A stretch of DNA of 64,000 nt from Prevotella koreensis (GCF_003977605.1 NZ_RYYU01000001.1:1192539-1256538), one strand, 5' to 3'. Shown: positions 47,048 to 57,101, counted from the first letter of the stretch. Numbers and translations: made by a program. The notes: generated from the sequence alone by a model not told the origin.

Positions 47048-49147
47048 ATGACTGACATATTCCGGCAAGACATAATGTATGTTCCGGGCGTTGGACCTCA
47101 TCGCAAGGAACTGCTGAAAAAAGAATTGGGCATCGAGACATTCGGTGACCTGCTGGAATATTATCCTTATAAATATGTTGACCGATCGAAAATCTATCGA
47201 ATCAACGAGTTGAGCGATGACATGCCGTTCGTGCAGATAATGGGTGAGTTCGCAGATTTCGAAGAATTCAGCATGGGAGCACGCAAGAAACGCATCGTTG
47301 CCCATTTCACTGACGGTACGGGATTTGTTGATCTCGTGTGGTTCGCAAGAGCACAGCAAATCACGAAAGACCTTAAAATAGGAAAAAAATACATCGTGTT
47401 CGGGAAACCTATGATATACGGCGGGCGTTACCAATTTGCCCATCCTGAGGTGGATTTGGCAAACGAGATAGAATTGTCTGCAATGGGAATGCAGCCATAC
47501 TACGGTACAACGGAGAAGATGAAGAAAGCGGGCATGACCTCGCATGCTGTGGAGAAAATTACGAAGAGCATGCTCGAACGCATTACTCAGGAAATTCCCG
47601 AGACGCTGCCACCGTTCATTGTCAACAGACTAAGACTGGTGTCGCGCGACACCGCACTGCGGCACATACACTATCCGAAAAGCGCGGAGGAAATGAGCCA
47701 TGCCCGACAGAGGCTCAAATTCGAGGAGTTGTTCTATGTGCAATTGAACATTCTGCGCTACGCATCCGACCAACGACGCAAGTTCCGAGGGTATGTATTC
47801 CAACATGTAGGGACTTTCTTCAATACGTTCTACCACCAACGACTGCCTTTCCCACTGACAGGGGCACAGAAAAGGGTGATAAGGGAGATCAGGCAAGACA
47901 CGTTATCGGGAAGACAGATGAACCGTTTATTACAGGGCGATGTCGGCTCCGGAAAAACTCTCGTGGCACTGATGTCGATGCTCATCGCACTCGACAACAA
48001 CTATCAGGCATGCATCATGGCACCAACGGAAATACTTGCCGAACAGCATCTTGCAACAATAAAAGAGTTTCTCGGCGATATGCCGGTGCGCGTGGAACTG
48101 CTGACGGGAATAGTGAAAGGGAAGAAACGTAAGGAGGTGCTTGACGGACTGGTCACCGGCGATGTGCATATCCTCGTAGGCACGCATGCTGTGATAGAAG
48201 ACACGGTGCAGTTTTTGCATCTCGGTTTCGTTGTCGTGGATGAGCAACACCGCTTCGGTGTAGCGCAGAGAGCGAAACTTTGGGGCAAGAGCAAGAACCC
48301 TCCGCACGTGTTGGTGATGACCGCAACGCCTATACCGCGCACGCTGGCGATGACACTTTACGGCGACCTTGATGTGAGTGTGATTGACGAACTGCCTCCC
48401 GCACGCAAACCAATCCAGACAATTCAAAGATTTGAAAACAACACGGCGAGCCTTTATAAGGGAATACGTCAGGAGATAGCGCAGGGACGACAGGTTTATA
48501 TCGTGTTCCCACTGATAAAAGAGAGTGAGAAAATGGATTTGCAAAACCTTGAAGAGGGTTATAAAAGGTTGCGCGAGGTGTTTGCAGATATGAGTCTTAG
48601 CAAGGTTCACGGTCGCATGAAACCGGCAGAGAAAGAGGCCGAGATGCAGCGTTTTGTCAGTGGCGAAACGCAGATACTGGTTGCCACGACGGTTATAGAG
48701 GTTGGGGTGAATGTTCCCAATGCCTCGGTAATGGTGATTCTCAATGCTGAGCGTTTCGGACTGTCGCAACTGCATCAGTTGCGCGGACGTGTCGGACGAG
48801 GTGCCGAACAGTCGTTCTGCATACTTGTTACTAAACGAAAACTCAGTGCCGACACCAAGCGTCGAATAGACATAATGTGCGACACGAACGATGGTTTTCA
48901 AATAGCAGAGGCCGACCTAAAACTACGCGGGCCGGGTGACTTGGAGGGCACACAACAAAGTGGCATGGCCTTTGACCTTAAAATTGCCGACATAGCACGC
49001 GACGGACAACTCGTACAACTTGCACGCGACGAAGCACAGCGCATCATAGACAACGACCCTGAATGCAATAAAACGGAAAACCAAATGCTGTGGTCGAGAC
49101 TTGCTGCGCTTAGGAAGAATAACGTGAATTGGGGGGTTATTAGTTGA
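47048..49147 (+). CDS. recG: ATP-dependent DNA helicase RecG
   Basis: 699 aa. Regresses stalled forks and processes recombination intermediates. The N-terminal wedge/OB domain (VPGVGPHRKELLKKELGIET, then VQIMGEFADF) spans about 1-230. Helicase motifs are LLQGDVGSGKTLVAL (Walker A near 298), VVVDEQHRFGVAQR, VLVMTATPIPRTLAMTLYGD, STVI-type VATTVIEVGVNVPNAS and QLHQLRGRVGRG. Length is standard. The stop TGA falls in GTTGAAC, the first unit of a heptad array. Confidence 0.96.
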   Translation: MTDIFRQDIMYVPGVGPHRKELLKKELGIETFGDLLEYYPYKYVDRSKIYRINELSDDMPFVQIMGEFADFEEFSMGARKKRIVAHFTDGTGFVDLVWFARAQQITKDLKIGKKYIVFGKPMIYGGRYQFAHPEVDLANEIELSAMGMQPYYGTTEKMKKAGMTSHAVEKITKSMLERITQEIPETLPPFIVNRLRLVSRDTALRHIHYPKSAEEMSHARQRLKFEELFYVQLNILRYASDQRRKFRGYVFQHVGTFFNTFYHQRLPFPLTGAQKRVIREIRQDTLSGRQMNRLLQGDVGSGKTLVALMSMLIALDNNYQACIMAPTEILAEQHLATIKEFLGDMPVRVELLTGIVKGKKRKEVLDGLVTGDVHILVGTHAVIEDTVQFLHLGFVVVDEQHRFGVAQRAKLWGKSKNPPHVLVMTATPIPRTLAMTLYGDLDVSVIDELPPARKPIQTIQRFENNTASLYKGIRQEIAQGRQVYIVFPLIKESEKMDLQNLEEGYKRLREVFADMSLSKVHGRMKPAEKEAEMQRFVSGETQILVATTVIEVGVNVPNASVMVILNAERFGLSQLHQLRGRVGRGAEQSFCILVTKRKLSADTKRRIDIMCDTNDGFQIAEADLKLRGPGDLEGTQQSGMAFDLKIADIARDGQLVQLARDEAQRIIDNDPECNKTENQMLWSRLAALRKNNVNWGVIS

Positions 49148-49208
49148 ACGTTGAGCGATGAGGGTTGAGCGATGAGGGTTGAGGGTTGAGGGTTGAGGGA
49201 TGAGGGTT
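49142..49208 (+). repeat. 7-bp repeat array after recG
   Basis: About nine heptads (GTTGAAC, GTTGAGC, GATGAGG, GTTGAGG, GATGAGG). It begins at the recG stop codon. No gene follows until 49388. Confidence 0.9.
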
Positions 49209-49282
49209 CAAAATGCCGATTACAAATTGTTAATTAATCAATAAAAGTGTTAGTACACACATTGTTATAAAAATATTTTTCA

Positions 49283-49290
49283 TACCTTTG
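49283..49290 (+). promoter_or_regulatory. Predicted -7 box (TACCTTTG) for the M23 peptidase
   Basis: TACCTTTG followed by CAGCG, with TTGTTA about 20 bp upstream as -33 element. The leader is about 90 nt. One of the best promoter matches in the window. Confidence 0.65.
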
Positions 49291-49387
49291 CAGCGACTTT
49301 TGAAAAAAGTGGGCATTATTATCTGCCAAACACTTCTACGAGTTAGGAGTATTTTTCTTATTTTATATATAAACTCTAACTTCGAAT

Positions 49388-50356
49388 ATGCAATTTAAAA
49401 GATCAATAAAAACTTTAACATTAACGGCCGTGCTCGCACTTTCTGCTATCCCAACGATGGCTCAGGACATAGTAGCGTTCCAAGCACCGATAGACCGTAA
49501 AATGAAAGCAGTGGACACAGTAGCACTGCGCAGTATTGTAGAACGTGAAATGACTTCTAATCCTTCCGGAAAACTCTACAGCGAGTGGAGCAACAAGTAT
49601 GCACACCGCGCGACAGAGCTGCCCGACTCTTTCCGCATCGACCTGCGAAATTTCTGCATGCCGACAGACAGCCGCCTCATTACAAGTAACTACGGCCGCC
49701 GCTGGGGACGCATGCACAAAGGTATTGACGTAAAAGTATATATCGGAGACACCATACGTGCGGCATTCAATGGAAAGGTACGCGTGGTAAGGTATGAAGC
49801 GAACGGTTATGGAAATTTCGTTGTGATACGTCACCACAATGGTTTGGAAACCATCTACGGACACATGTCAAAGCATCTCGTACAGGAGAATCAGAATGTA
49901 CGTGCAGGCGACCCGATAGGTCTCGGAGGTAATACCGGACGTAGCACCGGCTCGCACTTGCATTTTGAAACAAGACTTTGTGGCGTTGCATTGAACCCCG
50001 CACTGATGTTCGATTTTCGCAATCAGGACGTGACTAACGACTACTACGTATATCGCAGAACCTCGCACGACCGCGATAGCGATATGGCAAACCGCCTACG
50101 CGGTAAGTCAGCAGGCCAGAGCAAACAGTCGTACGAAAGAAACTCTTACACCTCGGTACAGCAGGACAGTCAAGAAGAGCAACCTCGCCAACAGGCATCA
50201 TTAAGCGGCGATGTGCGCTATCATAAGGTTGCCACAGGCGAAACGCTCTATTCCATCGCCCGCAAGCGTGGCGTAAGCATAGAACGTCTATGCCGCCTCA
50301 ACCACATCGGCAAGAACATGCGCGTGAAAGTGGGACAGATTTTGAGATATTCTTAA
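49388..50356 (+). CDS. M23 peptidase with C-terminal LysM domain
   Basis: 322 aa. Signal peptide (TLTAVLALSAIPTMAQD). The M23 zinc endopeptidase domain spans about 98-215: SNYGRRWGRMHKGIDV holds the first His and Asp ligands, YGHMSKH and HLHFETRL the others. A polar linker rich in Ser/Gln (215-270) leads to a LysM domain at about 275-321 (HKVATGETLYSIARKRGVS, LCRLNHIGKNMRVKVGQIL). All zinc ligands are present, so it is probably an active peptidoglycan cross-link endopeptidase rather than an EnvC-type activator. Monocistronic, with a terminator 23 bp downstream. Confidence 0.93.
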   Translation: MQFKRSIKTLTLTAVLALSAIPTMAQDIVAFQAPIDRKMKAVDTVALRSIVEREMTSNPSGKLYSEWSNKYAHRATELPDSFRIDLRNFCMPTDSRLITSNYGRRWGRMHKGIDVKVYIGDTIRAAFNGKVRVVRYEANGYGNFVVIRHHNGLETIYGHMSKHLVQENQNVRAGDPIGLGGNTGRSTGSHLHFETRLCGVALNPALMFDFRNQDVTNDYYVYRRTSHDRDSDMANRLRGKSAGQSKQSYERNSYTSVQQDSQEEQPRQQASLSGDVRYHKVATGETLYSIARKRGVSIERLCRLNHIGKNMRVKVGQILRYS

Positions 50357-50378
50357 TCGCAAATAAATACAAGAATAC

Positions 50379-50408
50379 ACCCCAAAAGTCTATGTTGACT
50401 TTTGGGGT
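50379..50408. terminator. Hairpin between convergent genes
   Basis: ACCCCAAAAGTC pairs perfectly with GACTTTTGGGGT around a 6-nt loop, followed by a T-rich run on the plus strand. It terminates the M23 gene and possibly the convergent TetR gene. Confidence 0.88.
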
Positions 50409-50479
50409 TTACTTTTTTGAAACAATAAGAATGGGTTTAATATCTGCGACATAACATCCAGACAGCAGGCCATGAGCGA

Positions 50480-51094
50480 CTAAACTCCGAGCAACTTTTT
50501 CCAGCCGGCAGTACCATACAGGATGTAGTCGGTTACGAATTTCTGCATTTCTTCACGGCTCATGTCTTCATTCTGTACCAATATACGAATCGCAGCAAAC
50601 CACGTAAAGCAGTTTAGTTCTATTAAATAGGGAGAAATATCACTGTTTATGTATGGGTATTTCTCTTTCATTGATGCTACATACTGCTCTCCTATTAGTG
50701 CTTGTTTCTTTGCATAGTGTTGGAAGAAATCTTCCAAGGTTGTTCCGGAAGACTCGAAAAGGAGCAGCCGGAACTCCGGCCTGTACTCCTTGACGAGTTG
50801 GATGAAATGATTTATCATCGAATATTGATAACTCTCAACAAAGAACAGTTCGATTGTCTGATTGCCTTTACCGTTCTCAAGCATAAGGAAATCGTCCAAT
50901 GCTTTCAGCAAAGGAGAGCATATAGCAACGAAAATATCGTTCTTACTGCTGAAATAATTGTATATATTGCCCACCGCCACACCGGCAACAGAGGCGATGT
51001 CCTTTATCGAAGTTCGTTTCACTCCTTTCCTAAAGAACTCCTGACGCGCGGCAAGAAGAATACGTTTTCTTATATCGTCTTTCCTGATTTGCAT
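50480..51094 (-). CDS. TetR-family regulator (paralogue of the one at 60858)
   Basis: 204 aa. N-terminal TetR helix-turn-helix (IRKRILLAARQEFFRKGVKR, SIKDIASVAGVAVGNIYNYF) and an all-helical ligand domain. Same length as, and clearly homologous to, the regulator at 60858 across its whole length (for example YRPEFRLLLF against YRPELRLLLF, and YINSDISP against HINIDISP). It follows the TonB receptor and lipoprotein genes by 30 bp on the same strand, so it probably controls that uptake operon. The ligand is unknown. Confidence 0.9.
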   Translation of the reverse strand: MQIRKDDIRKRILLAARQEFFRKGVKRTSIKDIASVAGVAVGNIYNYFSSKNDIFVAICSPLLKALDDFLMLENGKGNQTIELFFVESYQYSMINHFIQLVKEYRPEFRLLLFESSGTTLEDFFQHYAKKQALIGEQYVASMKEKYPYINSDISPYLIELNCFTWFAAIRILVQNEDMSREEMQKFVTDYILYGTAGWKKLLGV

Positions 51095-51124
51095 ATCAAT
51101 ATCGGATGAATGGATTAAGTCTGC

Positions 51125-52357
51125 CTATTTGGCGTAACTATGGAAAAAGCATGGGAAGCCCTGCACCTTAACGACAGCATCCGAAGACTTTTTCGTTTCA
51201 GGATTGTATGTGTAGAAACCGTTGCACTTGCGGTTTGCACTACCGAATACAATTAGGTTCTTATGCTTGCCTATCGCAATGCCATGAGGATTTGAGATTG
51301 GCAAATCTTCTATTCTTTCAATGGTCTTATTGTAGATGTCGATTACCACGGGGCATTGACAAATTGCAGTGTAAGGATTGCTTGCACCTTCCAAATCGAG
51401 TTTGTATGAATTGGCATAAGCATACAACTTTCCACCCTTATCATAGCACAACATTCCCAAATATTCTGCATATTTTGTCGAAAGACCCTTTATTTCCGTT
51501 TTGTCAAAACGAATACAGTAGTCTGGGTCTATCTCTGTCTCACCTTTCTTTATTCGTATTATACCTGCATTAAATCCCGGCATCAAACCAAATGAAGCCA
51601 TACAACTGATGTAAATATCACCCTTTTCGTCCATGAAAATAGAATTAGAATCAATTGGACGAGTAGGCACGCTAACACCATGAGACTCGTTTCTTATAGT
51701 CTTCTCATACTGGTCGTTGTTTGTATTGATGAGCGCCAGTTCCACAGAACTCTCTTTAGGCATGTATTGACTGTTAAATTGTGACAAACCTACATACAGA
51801 TAGTTGTCGCGTATAATCATGGCAGCGGGCGAAACGGTTGTTCCTTCATGCGCCAGCATAGACAAGTCGATTTTCTTTATCTCTTTCATTGTAGAGGGAT
51901 TGAAAACGATTACCACACCAATCCCCTGACAACTGAGATATGCTTTCTCACTGTTCAGTTCCACAACATTGCATGCTGCGGCCCCTCCCGGTATGCCCAT
52001 CGTTCCCTGCAACACCAACTTGTTATTCGGCCCCATCTTGTATAACTTCAATTCTGCCTTAGAACTTCCCATATAGTCGGGAAAAGAATAGATGTGTCCG
52101 TTGTCTAAAGCAATCGGTAATGCACCGAAACCGGTAGGCACACTGTTCTTATTGTCATACGTTGCAGGGTCAAGATTGGATATGGCCTGCAAATATACGC
52201 TACCGGAATTTCCCTCAGCATTGGTCACAGAGGTTGCAAACAGGATAGAACCCGGCTCCGTTGTGGGAGGTGTTATCGGTTTCTGAGCATCATTGTCGTC
52301 ACACGAGATTACTGACACAGCCAGCAACATGGCCGGCAAAAGATTCTTAATTTTCAT
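51125..52357 (-). CDS. Beta-propeller surface lipoprotein (DUF4374-like)
   Basis: 410 aa. Lipobox AVSVISCDDND with Cys19 and an acidic surface-export run. The rest is repeated beta-blade text (for example YLSCQGIGVVIVFNPSTMKEIKKI, quoted in part, and LVIFGSANRKCNGFYTYNPE), suggesting a propeller. Resembles the DUF4374 lipoproteins that accompany siderophore-type TonB receptors in Bacteroidetes, of which the XusB group binds ferric siderophores; that link is inference from context and layout. 46 bp after the receptor gene. Confidence 0.7.
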   Translation of the reverse strand: MKIKNLLPAMLLAVSVISCDDNDAQKPITPPTTEPGSILFATSVTNAEGNSGSVYLQAISNLDPATYDNKNSVPTGFGALPIALDNGHIYSFPDYMGSSKAELKLYKMGPNNKLVLQGTMGIPGGAAACNVVELNSEKAYLSCQGIGVVIVFNPSTMKEIKKIDLSMLAHEGTTVSPAAMIIRDNYLYVGLSQFNSQYMPKESSVELALINTNNDQYEKTIRNESHGVSVPTRPIDSNSIFMDEKGDIYISCMASFGLMPGFNAGIIRIKKGETEIDPDYCIRFDKTEIKGLSTKYAEYLGMLCYDKGGKLYAYANSYKLDLEGASNPYTAICQCPVVIDIYNKTIERIEDLPISNPHGIAIGKHKNLIVFGSANRKCNGFYTYNPETKKSSDAVVKVQGFPCFFHSYAK

Positions 52358-52403
52358 AATAATTTATTTTTTATGGTTATACATTTATGTTTATGGTAAT
52401 TCA

Positions 52404-54788
52404 TTATTTCAGCAAATACCTTACCTTTAGACCTATCGAGCGACCGGGTAGCGGGCGGTTGAGTTCCGAATACACCTCTCTATTGGTCAGATTTCTCGCT
52501 TTCAGCGTCACCGTCCACCTGTTGTTCATGAAACTATGTTCAATGCTTGCATCCATAGTGAGCGATGTAGGAATCCTACGGTCTTGACTATCGCTCATCT
52601 CGAAATCGTAGAAATATTTATGTATGTAAGATACATCGAGCAAGAAACGTGTGTTTTGCCCCTTTCCTCCGAACAGATTTTCACGGTGTATATCAAGTCC
52701 TCCGTTTGCCATAAGATATGGAATATTGGGTATGCGCTTATCCTTTGTTGGGTTTTCCACCGATGTTCCGGGCAATGTGGAACGTATGTCGCGCAGGTCT
52801 TGGAAAGTTCCGTTCACGTAGAAGTAGAGGAAAGGCAGCACATCTCCTTTCACTTCGGCCTCGATACCGCGCGTTCTCACATTGCCGAAATTCCTGTATC
52901 TCGCCATAGTAGGAATTATGTCTGCCGTGAAACGTATCATGTCCTTCAAGTCATTGAAGAACGTGTTCACCTCGGCTTCCACGAAGCCATACGCGTTGTT
53001 TTTATGATACAGCAGACCCAAGTTCACACCGTTGCATCTTTCCGGCAATAGTGTGGTTGATGGAAGTATCGAGTAGCCGTTGCCTATAAGTTCCTCGCTT
53101 GTGGGAATGCGCACCTCCGAACTGAACGAGGCCTTAACAAGCAGATTGCTCGTGAACTTATATCTCATTGCCTCACTCCAGCCCCAATAGTTCTTTGTGG
53201 TTATTACCGCCACCGGATTGTTGATGAAATAATTCTCCAGCATCTTCGATTTGGAAGTGAAGAAGAAATTTTTCACCGTGGTTGCACTTTGGAACTTTCC
53301 GCCGAAGAGCGACAAGTCGTATGAGAAACCGACCGTAAGATTCGACATTCTGCTTGGGAAATTGGCACGGAATCCCAATGCCTTGTCCATCAGGTCGTCC
53401 TTTGGCAACTGCTTGGTATGACTCCCAAACAGATTGATATTGAACGAGTGATGCTCATCAAATATATAATTCAAATTGAGTTTCGAGGCAAAGTCGTGCG
53501 AACGATTATCCCCATCAGAGGGAAAATTACCCTGCTCTCCACCATAAGAAGACACCGGTGGATATTCATTCCCATTCCAGTCATAGCGGTGCATGGCCTT
53601 ATCAATAAGCCCGAAACGTCCGGCATTGTAGAATAAATTGAAATCAAAATCAAGCCCGGGCAGAAAGAAATTGTCACGCTTCAGCGTCAGTCCGGCCAAT
53701 AAAGATGATGAATGATTGTATGCTTCACGTATATCGAACTCAAGTCCTTGCATCTCCTGCTTCGTCTTAGAATAGACAAGTTCCAGTTTCATTTCGTCAA
53801 ACCACCATTTTGTTGCCTTTACAGAGCCACCGAATAGTAGTTTATTATATCGGTCATGGTCTCGTTTCACTATGCGGTCGTCAAGATTCATAAGGCGCAT
53901 TTTGTAGTTGTTGTCGGAGTGGGTGTAACCTCCTCCAATGCCGAATTGCAATCCGCTTCTACTGTCAGTGCACTTTACAACAGCATCAAACTTATGAGTA
54001 TTGAACGACGACACCTCATATCCGAAATCCATATACACCGGAGGATATTCCTTTGTAACCACATTCACCGCACCACCAAGCGATGCACCTCCGAACTTAT
54101 AAGGGACAATGCCTTTATAAACCTCTATGCGTTCTATCATATCCGTAGGAATATCGTTCAGTGTGATATAGTTGTTCATCTGCCCTATAGGACTCTCATC
54201 GATGAACATTCCCATGCGCTTGCCTTCCAAACCACGCACCGACACGCGCGATGCACTCCCCACACCACCTGTGTTTCGCACCGTCACACCGGTGGTTCGG
54301 GCAAGAACATCATTGATTGAAGATGCCGTACCTTGCAGTTGGTTTGCAGAAATCACAGATACCGGCATGGTTGACTCCCTCAGTTTTCGTGCCTCGTTAT
54401 GACCTATCACCACAACATCAGATAGTTGATGTGCCGAGGATGTCAATTCAACATCACACAGAATACTGTCATTGCCGTTAACAATATTTTTGCCGACGAA
54501 CTTTGTCTGATAGCCGACATATTTTATCCTAAGTCTCTTTTTCATACCACCGGGCACCCTTAGCACATATTTGCCGTCAGTACCGGAAACAGTTCCTACT
54601 TTCGTATTCTCCAAATCTACAGACGCTCCGTACAAAGGTTCGCCGGTATTGGCATCGGTTATTTTTCCATAAACCACACTCTGCGCCTGCAAAACCTGAA
54701 CAGGCAACAGGCATACCAGCGATGACAACACTACACGCAATAGTCTTCCGATGCTTCTTTTTCTGACTTTTTTATTTATATTCCACAT
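52404..54788 (-). CDS. TonB-dependent receptor, siderophore/iron type
   Basis: 794 aa. Signal region (LLRVVLSSLVCLLPVQVLQAQ), a carboxypeptidase-like domain (VYGKITDANTGEPLYGASVD) and a TonB-box-like LSDVVVIGHNEARKLRES. The plug holds GVTVRNTGGVGSASRVSVRG and IERIEVYKGIVPYKFGGASLGGAVN; the barrel follows and ends RSIGLKVRYLLK. It is shorter than SusC and has no SusD partner, which points to metal-chelate or cofactor uptake. With the DUF4374-like lipoprotein and TetR gene it forms a three-gene unit. The substrate is not readable from sequence. Confidence 0.88.
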   Translation of the reverse strand: MWNINKKVRKRSIGRLLRVVLSSLVCLLPVQVLQAQSVVYGKITDANTGEPLYGASVDLENTKVGTVSGTDGKYVLRVPGGMKKRLRIKYVGYQTKFVGKNIVNGNDSILCDVELTSSAHQLSDVVVIGHNEARKLRESTMPVSVISANQLQGTASSINDVLARTTGVTVRNTGGVGSASRVSVRGLEGKRMGMFIDESPIGQMNNYITLNDIPTDMIERIEVYKGIVPYKFGGASLGGAVNVVTKEYPPVYMDFGYEVSSFNTHKFDAVVKCTDSRSGLQFGIGGGYTHSDNNYKMRLMNLDDRIVKRDHDRYNKLLFGGSVKATKWWFDEMKLELVYSKTKQEMQGLEFDIREAYNHSSSLLAGLTLKRDNFFLPGLDFDFNLFYNAGRFGLIDKAMHRYDWNGNEYPPVSSYGGEQGNFPSDGDNRSHDFASKLNLNYIFDEHHSFNINLFGSHTKQLPKDDLMDKALGFRANFPSRMSNLTVGFSYDLSLFGGKFQSATTVKNFFFTSKSKMLENYFINNPVAVITTKNYWGWSEAMRYKFTSNLLVKASFSSEVRIPTSEELIGNGYSILPSTTLLPERCNGVNLGLLYHKNNAYGFVEAEVNTFFNDLKDMIRFTADIIPTMARYRNFGNVRTRGIEAEVKGDVLPFLYFYVNGTFQDLRDIRSTLPGTSVENPTKDKRIPNIPYLMANGGLDIHRENLFGGKGQNTRFLLDVSYIHKYFYDFEMSDSQDRRIPTSLTMDASIEHSFMNNRWTVTLKARNLTNREVYSELNRPLPGRSIGLKVRYLLK

Positions 54789-54863
54789 TTCTTATATGTT
54801 TATTATTCATACATATCATTAATAGAAAGACACAATAACGAATATTATTCAAAGATATTCATT

Positions 54864-54900
54864 AAAAAAGCGCACCCCAATTCTGCATTGGAGTGCGCTT
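54864..54900 (-). terminator. Rho-independent terminator
   Basis: AAGCGCACCCCAAT pairs with ATTGGAGTGCGCTT around a short loop with one mismatch; on the minus strand a run of six Ts follows. It is 228 bp past the end of the glycan operon on the minus strand. Nothing else is seen in 54901-55127, which is AT-rich. Confidence 0.85.
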
Positions 54901-55127
54901 CAAACGAATACATGTTATCATCTTTCAGGTAAAAACCCGTGTTTACTATCATAAAAAATCCTTCTATTAATCTGTCGGCAAAAGTATTAAAAAATCACAT
55001 ATTACACAATACTAAAAAATGATGATTTTCTTTTTGATGAACGACTAAATAAGAAATTATCGACTTTGTGGGCTTATGACCGTTTGTAGTTAAAGTTGTT
55101 AGTGTACCCCATTGTGCGATACAATTG

Positions 55128-56054
55128 TCATTTCAACTTCTGAAATCTGGCCTGACAACGTTTCTTGTAACTATAACCAAACGCATGCTTCAGGAACTTA
55201 CGCCAATTATACGAGGCGATAAAAGCAATCGCATCGCACAGTTTAGGAGTTTGTGAGGCATAGATGGAACGGCGCATACGCACGAAATATAGGTCGGCAA
55301 TGGTCTCGAAAGGTGAGAAAACGCGTCCGTCATGGCTCATCGGCCACACCTCGGAATAGAAACGGTTGGTCTCAATGACAGCCTCATCGAAGTCGGACAA
55401 ACGCTTACCATAGTCTGAATTAATCCACCAGAAGTTTCCGGAAAACATCTTATAGTCGCGCGGAGGCCAGCGATAGCAGCCATAAAGGTCATAGCCGTCA
55501 TTCAATGTATTCACCGCCACGCGCCATTTAGCAAACACGAAATACTCAAGCATTTCCCTCCACGCCTCTATCTTGGCTTGAAAACCGTGAAAAAGTCGGT
55601 CGGAGGTGTTCACACACTGATAACTGATGCCTTTGGTATGGAAATAATACACAAGGCAATCGTTCTCTCTGCACAAGTCAAGAACCTTCTCAAGGGCGGG
55701 ATATTCATACCTGCGGGCATCGTTGGTGAATGATACCATCTCCATCTTCTCACTGCCTATGATACGCCGCAGTTCGTCTATGTCACTATCGTTTTTTGAT
55801 ATACAACTAACGAACAGCCTCTGTGTGGCATCGAGCAACCCGTCATTCTTCAGGTTTTCCACCTGCCTCTTCACGAGCCGTTGCCACCCCTCGACACAAT
55901 ATACGTGATAGATGCCGAATATTGGTTTCGCAGATTGCGGCTCATGCTCCCACTTGCTGATGTCGCGACGGTCGTAAACACGAAACAGCGAGTCGAATAT
56001 ATGTATTCCTCCCGTTCTCTTTCTGCTGTTTGTTTGTTCACGATCCTTTTTCAT
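55128..56054 (-). CDS. Unrecognised protein of a glycan operon, possible glycosyltransferase
   Basis: 308 aa, no signal peptide or membrane segment. Not confidently recognised. Visible features are IFGIYHVYCVEGWQRLVKRQ, LVYYFHTKGISYQ around residue 135, YDLYGCYRWPPRDYKMFSGN followed by FWWINSDYG around 200-225, and EVWPMSHDGRVFSPFET. Aromatic-rich SGNFWW-type motifs and conserved acidic residues fit proteins seen in capsule and LPS clusters and suggest a sugar transferase. It is last in the run licD, cytidylyltransferase, epimerase, this gene; 27 bp after the epimerase gene. Confidence 0.5.
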   Translation of the reverse strand: MKKDREQTNSRKRTGGIHIFDSLFRVYDRRDISKWEHEPQSAKPIFGIYHVYCVEGWQRLVKRQVENLKNDGLLDATQRLFVSCISKNDSDIDELRRIIGSEKMEMVSFTNDARRYEYPALEKVLDLCRENDCLVYYFHTKGISYQCVNTSDRLFHGFQAKIEAWREMLEYFVFAKWRVAVNTLNDGYDLYGCYRWPPRDYKMFSGNFWWINSDYGKRLSDFDEAVIETNRFYSEVWPMSHDGRVFSPFETIADLYFVRMRRSIYASQTPKLCDAIAFIASYNWRKFLKHAFGYSYKKRCQARFQKLK

Positions 56055-56081
56055 TTTCTCATCAACAAGGCTCTATATACA

Positions 56082-57101
56082 TTATATAATAGATGCGAAC
56101 ATCTGCTTCAAGTCGTACTTAGGTTGCCATCCCAATGCCTTGATTCGACTCGTGTCAAGTCGCAGGTATGTCGTGGGCGAGTAGCCCATGCTCTCTCTCA
56201 ACTCTATCCTCACCCTCATCTTCTTACCAAACTCACGGCAAACCATCTCCGCCATGTCGCGAACCGAGATATATGTATTCTCATTTGCCACATTGTAAGC
56301 CATTCCGGTCTCCCCTCGCAGCAGAATATACATCATGGCCTCTATGGCATCTGCGGTGTGACAATAGCAGCGACGCAGTTTTCCTTCGGTGAAAAGCACT
56401 ATGTCATTGTCGGCCGCAGCACAGCGTGCGAACTGCGCAAAGACGCGGTTATCGTCTTCGGCAACTTTCATTCCGAATGTCTGTGCAAGTCTGGCGGTCA
56501 TCACCCGAACTCCATATTCTGCGCTATAAGCATGGCAAAGACATTCTGCCGACTGTTTAGCCATAGGGTAACTGCTGCGTGCCTGCATTAGGTCGAGATG
56601 TCCTTGACGGTCTTCAGTAAGCGGTTCGGTGTCATCGAGCACCGTGCCATACACTTCGAGCGAAGAAACATAGAGCACTCCTTTCATTCCCGCACCCGCT
56701 CTTTTGGCATACTCCAGCACCTGTCGCGTGCCGAGAAAAACAGTGCTCAACGTCTCAACCGGATGTTCGGCGAAGTCTTTCGATGCCGTTGGTGAAGCGA
56801 GATGCACCAGATAGTCGGCCTCGTATGGCGGACAGAACGGCTCGCCCGATGAGAAATCGTATTCATAATAACTGATACCGTCACCGGCCTTGCCGAACAT
56901 TGCCTCAGTCTTAGCGATATTCCTCACAGCACACGTCACACTGATACCCGCCGAGTGGAGTTTGTTCTGTTCTTGAAGAAAATCCACAAGACACGAACCG
57001 ATCAGCCCTGTCGCCCCGGTCACAATCCATCTGCTTTCGCGCAATCGTTCAATGAGAATTCTGTCCATAACGCAATGTTCCGTTTTCATGTAATTTATCA
57101 C
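56082..57101 (-). CDS. NAD-dependent epimerase/dehydratase (extended SDR)
   Basis: 339 aa. Rossmann motif TGATGLIGSCLVDFL around residue 30, LVHLASPTAS around 105, SSLEVYG and the catalytic SYPMAKQSAE (Tyr-x3-Lys) around 150-190, and DTSRIKALGWQPKYDL at the end. Extended SDRs of this type act on nucleotide sugars. The frame opens with a GTG overlapping the stop of the cytidylyltransferase by 4 bp; in-frame ATGs at 57087-57089 and 57066-57068 are alternatives, and none has a strong ribosome site. The exact sugar is unknown; the neighbours suggest a CDP- or UDP-linked surface sugar. Confidence 0.85.
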   Translation of the reverse strand: MINYMKTEHCVMDRILIERLRESRWIVTGATGLIGSCLVDFLQEQNKLHSAGISVTCAVRNIAKTEAMFGKAGDGISYYEYDFSSGEPFCPPYEADYLVHLASPTASKDFAEHPVETLSTVFLGTRQVLEYAKRAGAGMKGVLYVSSLEVYGTVLDDTEPLTEDRQGHLDLMQARSSYPMAKQSAECLCHAYSAEYGVRVMTARLAQTFGMKVAEDDNRVFAQFARCAAADNDIVLFTEGKLRRCYCHTADAIEAMMYILLRGETGMAYNVANENTYISVRDMAEMVCREFGKKMRVRIELRESMGYSPTTYLRLDTSRIKALGWQPKYDLKQMFASII

